Positions 56,523-64,000 of a stretch of 64,000 nt of DNA are shown one piece after another (the stretch's first letter is position 1; each line of letters starts with the position of its first letter). Under the pieces are notes generated by a model. The model saw only the letters and a program-made list of their open reading frames with translations. It did no database searches and was not told the DNA's origin. Both the position numbers and the translations under genes were made by a program. This DNA is from Cytospora piceicola (Eukaryota; Ascomycota; Sordariomycetes; Diaporthales; Cytosporaceae), in assembly GCA_023375675.1 (NCBI GenBank), contig JALQBC010000024.1, forward strand, positions 496,001 to 560,000, in the 5' to 3' direction.

Positions 56523-58780
56523 GGCAGGGAGTCAACCTCACGACGTCTGCACCGAGCTTGTGAAGGCTGGAAACCCCGGCAGGTCTTCACAAACAGCTAA
56601 GAGTTGATGAGCCCCAGGTGAATAATGATGCAAGCCTTTATACTACCCAAAGTGTGTTACGAGACTGTAGTATGGGTTAGACGATCTTGGACATCCACAA
56701 GACACACCTCAGCTAGAAACATTTTTGTTCGAATTGAGAGTGAAGAGACAAGATCGAGCCAGAACAAATCTAGCAAAACATACAGACCTCGTGACACCTC
56801 GTCAACCTTTGATGATGATGCCTGATCTTCTAGAAACAGTCATAAATTCGGTAACCGAGACAATAGGAACCGCAACCGAGACGGAGCAAGTTGCAACCAA
56901 GCTCGAACTCCGTGCTATGGGCATGTTTAAACTTCCCGCACGTGTGGAGGGTGTCTCAATTGGAATCATTGAGCCATTCGAACAACTTGGAAGAACGACA
57001 CATCTTGTCGTCAGATGGAACCAGTCCATCCTGATGCTGAAGGAGGCGATCTTGGGATCTGTTGCACCAAGTCCTCCCACACTGAATCTTGTGCCACGTG
57101 GAGTTCACAAGCACTTGCTTTCTTTCCTCAAAACGGCGACTCCAAACTCGGTGACTTGCAGATGAATCGCCAGTGACGGCTATGCGTGGTCAGCTGTCCA
57201 GGTGTCCCCGAGCTTCACTCGACAGCCATCACTTGGATTCCAGCCAAGCGTTTCTGATTCGGCAGGCGGCAATAAAGAACCTGGATGATCTGACATGTGC
57301 TTGGGGTTTGGAGAACCACACTCGAAATAAGCAGCATGGCGGATTAACTTCTCAGGGCTAGTAGAAGTAAAGTGTGAGAGAAACCGACATTCGCCGTTGC
57401 GTTGGTCATCATCCAAGGCCTTACATAGCACGGGAGAGTTTAAGCGCACAATGGCACGCCCAGATATGCTCTCACCGCTGCTGAGACTTGGAAGGCAGTG
57501 AGGACTGATCAGGCACCATAGGAGAGCAGGTAAAAGAATCTAGGTAGTGGGTAGTGCTGAGACCTGACACACCGACTATATCCGTGACTGGCTGGACGGA
57601 CCACTAGTTAAGTTATCGACGTTGTACGTCGACGAGGAATGCTTAGACAGTTGTTGTTGATGGTGTGTCGAGTCAGCCAGGCTTTTGCAGCCCTGGAGAT
57701 GCATCTGCCGGCATCCCGAGTTCCAGTGGAGTTACAGCACTGCATATAGGTATCGGTATGTACTCCGTAGTAGGTGCTGTCACAGAGTGATTAGAAACCT
57801 TGGAAGTGTCAAAGGTGACTGCAGGATGCAAATTACATGTGAAGAGGATGGCCAGTATCATTGAATGCCCAGGTGCTTTCTTGTGGATCAATCCATCAGA
57901 AGCCCCGCCAGAGCCCGAAACGTTTTTTTGCAGACCCGCCCGGTTATTTTAACTGGGCCGCCAAGGTGGGTATTTTGGTACCTGTGTACATATCTAGGTA
58001 CCTAGGCAGCTGCGAGGTACCTAGATACTGTACAGCAAGTACTTCAATGTTGTAGCATGCATGTAATCCATGGATAAATCTGCACTGCTGCTGCAACCTC
58101 TTCTCAAGGTTCCAGGGGTCCCCTCCAAAAGCGGCGAGTAGCTCGGGCGAATCGTTCTGCCCATCGGCCGCCTTCCTCGCCTCTCACGTCCTCTGCGATA
58201 AGCACCTGTGATAGGTGATAGTGGCTGAGAGTCATGTTGGTTGACGGCAATGATGTATCCACCACGTACATACCTAGGTACTTACATACTGTAGTAAGTA
58301 CTTTAGTTTTCAGCATGTTCGCCAACTCAACTGAGCTTCTCCAACAGCAAAGCTCGGTTCAGGGGTAGCTGAGTGATCGGCCTCGCCGTTCTGCAGCAAG
58401 TTGACCCAGCTTGCTGGACTGGGATTTGGATGGGTAGCTGTGTTGTTCTGGAGTCGAAGCTCCTCCAACCAGCTCTTTCTAAGGTCGTGGGTTCGTTCAT
58501 CCAATCAATAGGAAGGGATTGCTCTCTGTCCCCATGCCGAGGCAGACTCCTCCGTCGCCCACACCTCCCATAAGCGGTACACAGATGTATGCAGTCCTGG
58601 CAGTGCATCCATCCGTACCTGAGCAGCTGGGCAGCTGGGGCTAGAGCCTGCTTCCGGCGCCGATTCGAGTCAGCAAATCGTCCACTCATGTATCATGTAA
58701 GAATGGCTGTGCATGTTTCCCAAGCAGCCGGATTTTAGGTTTGGCACCGCCCGGGCGCCTTCCACAGTACCACTTACAGT

Positions 58781-58864
58781 ACTGTACCTACCTACCTACT
58801 TAGTACATACCTAGGTAGGTACCGAGCAGCCTAGGTACCACCTGGTACCATAGTAGGTAGGTAG
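58781..58864. repeat. CCTAGGTA / TACCTACC repeat cluster
   Basis: Dense run of TACCTACC, CCTAGGTAGGTACC and GGTACC words; many are self-complementary and could form hairpins. Confidence 0.85.
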
Positions 58865-60047
58865 CTCAAGGAAGAAGCTCGGATAAGCTTTTCCCGAGCT
58901 TCTTGTTGCTCGTATCAGTAGCGCTGGATGATGAGCAAGCTTTTGACGGTCGTTGAGAGTCAGACACAGTTAAATGCCGTGCCATTTCCGGGTACCATGA
59001 TCGATTTCGGATTACAATAACCATCTCCAAGCTGCAGATGTTGCCCCTGCCTTTACCAGCGGCGCGGCAATGCGTCATTGCATTAACGTCGACTCGAGTG
59101 CATGTTCCGAGTCCTTGTTGCTACTCGGTACCAAGTACCAACACCTGGGCACACAGTACTTGACTCGAGGTACCTAGGTACCTTCAGCCTCCCCATCCTA
59201 CCTACCTAGGTATACAAACACCATATATATCGTCGTATTTATGAGAAATGTAGTTCTCCTAGGGCCAGAGTAAACGATAACCTGCCCGATAAGTTGATAG
59301 AGGCCTATCGACAGCTTTCATCCTTGTGAGGCGAATACCACTTCCTACTTACCTACCGAGCTATACATCCACCCACCTAGGCCACATCCTACCTAAGTAC
59401 GGTACCTATTCGGCAGCTGAGCAGGTCGTCCTGGTCGTCCAGGTTGCTGGACCCACGAATGGCAAGATTTAGGCGGAGTTTCAAGGAGTCTCCTTGTATT
59501 TTCACTGGGCCCATCGGTGGGTGGGGACGGATCTGGAACTGAAAACTGGAAGCAGCTGATGACCCGGTAGCTGTCCGGTTTGTGAAGTAGAATTTCGGAT
59601 TCAAGGTTGCCGATTGGGACTTTCGAGGTTTACTGCTGAGGCTGCTGAGGTAGTCAGTCACCTAGGTAGTATCTTATGTGTATGGATGTCAGCAGTAAAA
59701 TTCGTTTTGCCAAGTGCGAGTGCATCACTGTGTGTAATGGGAGGAGCCCTCTAAACCTCGAGACCTGGAGACCCCTACTACACAGTACTATGATGTCTTC
59801 ATGCGCCTTGATTGCGGATGGACTGCGGGCCTGCCCATTTGGACCTGACCTGGACGTTCCTCGAAGCCGCAGCTCAGTCAATTGCCCAGTGCCCCTTCCT
59901 TCCCCTTTCAAATCGCCTGGGCACCTCTGGCACCTGCACCCTTCGCCGCCCTTCTCAATCACTCATCGCCCCTTCCCCTTGCACTAAGCGGACCACCCAA
60001 CCCGTTACATCCATCTGACCTCCCATCTGACCTATCTTCCATCTGAC

Positions 60048-60115
60048 ATCCCTCCTCCTCCTCGTACTCCTCCTCCTCCTCCTGCTGCTGCTCCTGCTCC
60101 TGCCCTCCCTCCAGT
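60048..60115 (+). repeat. CTC/CTG-rich simple repeat in leader of zinc-finger gene
   Basis: Runs of CTCCTCCTCCTCCTC followed by CTGCTGCTCCTGCTCC, about 630 bp before the start codon. Confidence 0.9.
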
Positions 60116-60635
60116 CTCCGACACTCGCTCTGCTTGCTTCCCTTCCAACCCCCCCCCCCCAGTCTGTTCGTCGGCTACGGCATTACCCTGTCGTATCATT
60201 CATCACCATTGAAGAATTGGGCCGAAAACGTGCCGTTACCTAGCGCCGCTGCCATCAGTCCCGGTCCAGAACCAGAGCCAGAGAGGCAGAGCCAGACCCG
60301 GAGCTAGCTAGTAATTGATTGATGCCTTTTACTTACAACCTTTACCTAGCTCCTGGCACTGGCACCGGCTGCACGCCCTCTTCTGGACTATCCCCTCCTT
60401 TCAGTCACCTCTCACTTCCAAAACCACCCTCTACTCTTCGAATCACCTCTTGTCACATCCCACCACCTGACGAGAATCTTCGGAGCCTTCCCCTTTCACA
60501 CCGTGACTCTCGCCTAACCACCTGCCTCTCATCACTTTAGGTGGACAGAGGTTAACGTGACAGCTTCCATTCCCTACCGATACCGTCTTCACCACTTTCA
60601 ACCCTCGGCTTACACCCTCTATCGTTATCGACAAG

Positions 60636-60680
60636 AGCTACAGCTACAGCCATAGCTACAGCTACTACAGCTACAGCCCA
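60636..60680 (+). repeat. AGCTAC tandem repeat
   Basis: Imperfect AGCTAC(AGC) repeats about 65-105 bp upstream of the zinc-finger start codon. Confidence 0.88.
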
Positions 60681-60740
60681 CCATCCCCGCTTGACTTCCC
60701 TGGCTTCACATGGTGGGGTCAAGGCAACTGAATTATCAAG

Positions 60741-62378
60741 ATGCCACCTAGATCTTCTTTAACCTCGTCCTTCTCTATTACCGATGCCAACAACGAAGTC
60801 GTCTGTCCATTGCGCAATCAAGATGGATCCAGCTGTAGGAAGCGCTGCATTGGCGTACGTTCTGCCCCTCACTCGCCTTACGCCCTACGCCTTGCGCTTT
60901 ACTACTACTTAATTCCCACGACAAAAACCAACCTCGGTCGAGCTACGCGGCTCCTGATTATTACGGCCAATTTCTTCGGTCTTTAGTGGTGGTGCTAACA
61001 ATCATCATGGCTTATAGGAGAAAAGATATCGCTCGATGCAGGAACATATTCGTCGAGCGCACCCGGAGCACTACATTTCAAAACTTCCTGCAACTGAGGA
61101 GAGCTTCCATCTCATGATCAACACGCAGCCCAGCGAGAGGCCGCCGCCGCCGCAAAACCCGGGACTGAATAATGGAGCCAACCACCAGACAAAGGATTAT
61201 GCGCCTGACCGGAATACATATTACCGAGACGAGTCTAGCAATCCCGGAACACCTCGATATCACGAAGATTACCCTGGCGGGTTGCTTCCGGCAGCCACAA
61301 ATGCTGCCGCTGCACTCGCCTCTCTCCATACTTATAAGGCGGGTACAATGTCAGACTGGGACGCTGAAGGCGTGAGTCTTGCCAAGTTTCACTATGAAGT
61401 CGATCCTATGAATCATATTAGTGACTTGCCTTACCAGGAGTGGGTTTCGGATTCTGATAGGGACCGGGGCACGAGATCCTCCGTCGAGCTTCCCCCAATC
61501 CAACTCAACAACTCAGACATTACAAGCGAACCGTATTCTGGACTCAATTCCGGCCGGCCTAGAGATCTGCTCCCATCAATCATGGCAACCTCGCCTCCCG
61601 GCCGATCATCCACATTGCCTCCTCTGCAAGGGCGTGCTCTGGGACCGAACCGGTCTAGGAAACAGTCGGTCACCAAGCGCGGAAAAGAAGCGCATCATCG
61701 AAAACAGCGCTCCAGAGATGCTAAAGATTGGGTGAAGCGAGGTAAGGTTGATATTGCCGGAGATCTTTTGCGACCCACGGGACAAGAACGCCCACGACCA
61801 TACTCGGCTGAACCGTCTGCACGGTCACCATGGGATGACCTCCTTGAAGCTGCTACATCGATTGCTACTGACGATCCAAATGAGGACCGGACGCCTGTAA
61901 GTTACAACGATAGCCTCACATGCAACAATGCACTGACCACGACTTCAAGATGCCTCAGTCGCCTGTGTCTATACAGCGAGCTTCGTTGCCACCATTTCCC
62001 CACCAGCAGCAGTTTAGCCACTCAGCATATCAGGCGTCCCCCTTGCAGCAGGCCTTGACGCCACCAAACTATGCTCAAGAGATCCCTGAGCCCTTTCCAT
62101 CCGTGGAGAGCGGCGAGAGTGCAGAAAATTACCACATGGGTGCTCACGGATTGACAGGTTCTTCGCCAAGCTACTCTTCACAAAACACACAAATATACTG
62201 CGCCGCCTGTCAAAGTGTGTCGCTCCTACGAGACTCGTACGCCTGCACGGAATGCATCTGTGGCCTCTGTCCGGCTTGTGTCGAGGTTCTCATGGCCGAA
62301 CAAGGTGCGAGAAGGAAGTGCCCCCGCTGCGCCACTATCGGTGGGCGGTTTAAGCCTTTTCAGCTCGATATCCGCTAA
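60741..62378 (+). CDS. N-terminal zinc-finger plus C-terminal RING-like protein
   Basis: Three exons: 60741-60854, 61018-61896, 61950-62378 (163- and 53-nt introns), 473 aa. N-terminus: VVCPLRNQDGSSCRKRCIG joined by splicing to EKRYRSMQEHIRRAHPEHY, giving a C-x(7)-C-x(n)-H-x(4)-H C2H2-like finger. The middle is polar and disordered, with a basic stretch at ~240-275 (RKQSVTKRGKEAHHRKQRSRD). C-terminus (~415-473): CAACQSVSLLRDSYACTECICGLCPACVEVL then RRKCPRCATIGGRFKPFQLDIR, a Cys-rich RING-like module with eight Cys in paired positions. Fungal proteins of this plan are mostly uncharacterised; DNA-binding or ubiquitin-ligase roles are guesses. Confidence 0.85.
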
Positions 62379-63090
62379 AGGCGATGACCCCCAAGGCGCG
62401 ATTCGGGCTGGCCGCACAATCTCCGGCCACTATCTTTCTGGTTATTTCTCCCTGGATACGTGTTTTGCTCTACCTCTCATTATTGGACATTAGCATCACC
62501 GGACGGTATTACATCATTTTTCAGGCGTACAGAATGGCCATCCTGCGGAGTTTGGGAGGGATTCACTACTGATCTCTCACAGTTTTGTTTTGTTTTTGTT
62601 TCTATCATGATGCCGTCACATTGACATTCGATCTTTTTTTCCCGGCGTTGCAATTGCTGCCGCAGGCTGGAAGGACGCCTACTCGGCCCTCGGACGCACG
62701 AAGTCCCAGAAGGGAGCCTGCACATGTGCTTGTTTTGAGTTGTGTTGGTTTATAGTCATTGTTAATGGAATTTTTTCCGGTGTTGGAAGAGGTTTTCCTG
62801 AATGCCTGCGATGATCTGGAGATCTGGCTTTGGTTTACCCTGATAAAGGATATAAAGGAATGCGATTACAAGTATTTCCAGACGGTCATATCAATATAAT
62901 TTCTTCATACCTTCTGCTTGCCTGTCAATGTCTACTCACTTACGTAGACGTGCTTGACTGAGACGAGGAGCTGTACCTTCGGATGTGTGCCGATTTTTCG
63001 ACCATCTCAGGTGAATGAACGGAGAAGGCTTGCGGTGCCTTCGGTACCCCTGATCACAGATACTCCAGTATTCAGCGCTGAGTTTTGGCC
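62379..63090. other. intergenic, convergent 3' ends
   Basis: 712 bp between the stop codons of the zinc-finger gene and the CitE-like gene; T-rich patches near 62580-62640. No gene recognised. Confidence 0.45.
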
Positions 63091-64000
63091 TCACTCAGGT
63101 TCCTGGTCTTTCCACCTCTCCCTCATCCCTGCGACATCAAAGCCACAGCTCCTCGCCCTCTCGACTACCGCTCTCGCCTTTCCAACCACAGGGGCATCGA
63201 TCATCTTCCCTTCTAATGTCCACGCTCCCCTCCCAGCCTCGCCCGCCCTGTCGCCCCTACTTGCCTTCTCGTCGGCCACAACAACCCTCACGCTCCACTC
63301 GACTTCTTCCGCGGAGGGAGCAAACGTCCTTTGAACGGTTGCCACCTGAGAGGGATGAATGCATTGCTTCCCGTTAAACCCCATCCCTTTGCCGTCTATA
63401 CACTCCTCCTCCAGGCGCCTGAGGCCCTCGTCCCCGCGGAAGGTAGTACAGACGAGATCGATGGTGGAGGGGAGGCGGAACGCCCGGGCGTGAGTGACGA
63501 TGGCGCTCCGCGCGTAGAGGAACTCCTTGAGGGACGGGGTGCGGGTCAGGCTGAGGTCGAGGGAGAAGTCCTCGGCCGCGAAGATCAGGCCGGACAGGTT
63601 CACGCCGTCCGCCACGCCGGCGGCGCAGATGGACGCCAGGTCCGTCACGGACCGCGCAGACTCGACCAGGGCGATGAGCCGGACCGGCCGCCCGCCCGGG
63701 GCGTACCTGTGGGGGGCGGCGTGCCGCAGCGCGTCCGCCACGAGGGCCAGGTCCGACGCCGCGTCGACCTTGGGGACGACGACGGCCTCGAGGCCGGGCT
63801 CCCGGCCGAGGACCCGGAGGTCCTCCAGGGCGTGGGGCGTCGACACGGCGTTGATGCGGGCTGCAATCTCGCCTATGCCGCCGGGCCGGCCCGACGGCGA
63901 CGACGAGACGGACGAGAGGTGCTTGGCGAGGGCCTGCCTGGCGTTGGGCTTCTCGTGGGGCGTCACGGAGTCTTCGAGGTCGTATGTCACGTTATCTGAT
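63091..64000 (-). CDS. CitE/HpcH-HpaI-type lyase (citrate lyase beta-subunit-like), partial
   Basis: The frame runs off the window at 64000, so the N-terminus (roughly 40-60 residues) is missing; the visible part is 303 residues and reads SDNVTYDLEDSVTP at its upstream end. Family marks of the HpcH/HpaI aldolase barrel: TYDLEDSV with metal-site acidic residues, AARINAV, LEAVVVPKVDAASD, LIALVESARSV, GLIFAAEDFSLDL, and GKQCIHPSQVATVQRTFAPSAEEV. Such proteins cleave acyl-CoA thioesters such as malyl-CoA or citramalyl-CoA, often in mitochondria; the substrate is not determined here. The upstream half (63500-63960) is very GC-rich compared with the 3' end. Confidence 0.88.
   Translation of the reverse strand, partial: SDNVTYDLEDSVTPHEKPNARQALAKHLSSVSSSPSGRPGGIGEIAARINAVSTPHALEDLRVLGREPGLEAVVVPKVDAASDLALVADALRHAAPHRYAPGGRPVRLIALVESARSVTDLASICAAGVADGVNLSGLIFAAEDFSLDLSLTRTPSLKEFLYARSAIVTHARAFRLPSTIDLVCTTFRGDEGLRRLEEECIDGKGMGFNGKQCIHPSQVATVQRTFAPSAEEVEWSVRVVVADEKASRGDRAGEAGRGAWTLEGKMIDAPVVGKARAVVERARSCGFDVAGMRERWKDQEPE

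Larger units (their letters stand above)
56523..60740. other. 4.2-kb divergent intergenic region with CCTAGGTA clusters and CT-rich leader
   Basis: No convincing gene. It carries several CCTAGGTA/GGTAGGTA clusters (57985-59412), and from about 59880 to 60740 a pyrimidine-rich stretch that looks like the promoter and long leader of the zinc-finger gene. A 146-codon frame at 56725-57165 has no recognisable motif. Confidence 0.5.

Noticed and set aside
56725..57165. 146-codon plus-strand frame
   Set aside because: Considered as a small gene or a gene relic; no motif, weak start context, and no family recognised, so not annotated as CDS.
1..64000. CRISPR array, bacterial operon or secondary-metabolite cluster
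   Set aside because: No spaced direct-repeat array, no prokaryotic gene organisation, and no polyketide or peptide synthase, terpene cyclase or pathway regulator seen.

Overview
The window looks like nuclear DNA of a filamentous ascomycete (Pezizomycotina, most likely a Sordariomycete). Genes are spaced, mostly split by short introns (about 54-300 nt) with GT(R)AGT-type donors and (C/T)AG acceptors, lie on both strands, and include fungal families (Ssr4, Pin2-like, NRT2/CrnA-type nitrate carrier, HMT1-type ABC transporter, Kre9/Knh1-type GPI protein). I built exon chains by hand by joining frames at splice sites and checking that total length is a multiple of three; all multi-exon models below close without an internal stop. 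Species cannot be named from sequence alone.

Layout. 1-9 kb: Ssr4 chromatin-remodelling subunit (-), 6-phosphogluconate dehydrogenase (-), an RBM42-like RRM protein (+). 9.2-10.8 kb: a 1.6-kb DNA transposon with perfect 31-bp inverted ends, a 5-bp GGGGC target duplication and a DD34E transposase killed by four stops, all explainable as Gln codons changed by C-to-T at CpA (a RIP-like pattern). 12-18 kb: a Pin2-like Cys-rich membrane protein (+), a small basic hypothetical protein (-), a membrane-anchored multicopper oxidase (-). 19-22 kb: two divergently transcribed BTB/POZ paralogues, then LSm6. 22.8-28 kb: a class I methyltransferase and a vacuolar HMT1-type ABC transporter whose C-terminal tail carries a perfect PAM2 motif. 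28-32 kb: no gene seen. 32-41 kb: DUF1275 membrane protein, nitrate transporter, isochorismatase-fold hydrolase, GPI-anchored Ser/Thr-rich protein. 42.9-45.7 kb: an 891-residue disordered protein ending in FWRPN. 48.8-56.5 kb: glycine-rich RRM protein, ChaC/GCG glutathione-degrading enzyme containing a 5-nt microexon, penta-EF-hand protein, and a metallo-beta-lactamase-like protein. 60.7-64 kb: a zinc-finger/RING-like protein and the 3' part of a CitE/HpcH-type lyase running off the window.

The genes are mostly unrelated housekeeping and accessory functions; there is no secondary-metabolite cluster and no nitrate-assimilation cluster beyond the lone transporter. The points most worth a second look are the 5-nt microexon in the ChaC gene, the PAM2 motif (poly(A)-binding-protein docking) on a vacuolar ABC transporter, and the transposon, whose Tc1-like DD34E catalytic core does not match its non-TA 5-bp target duplication.
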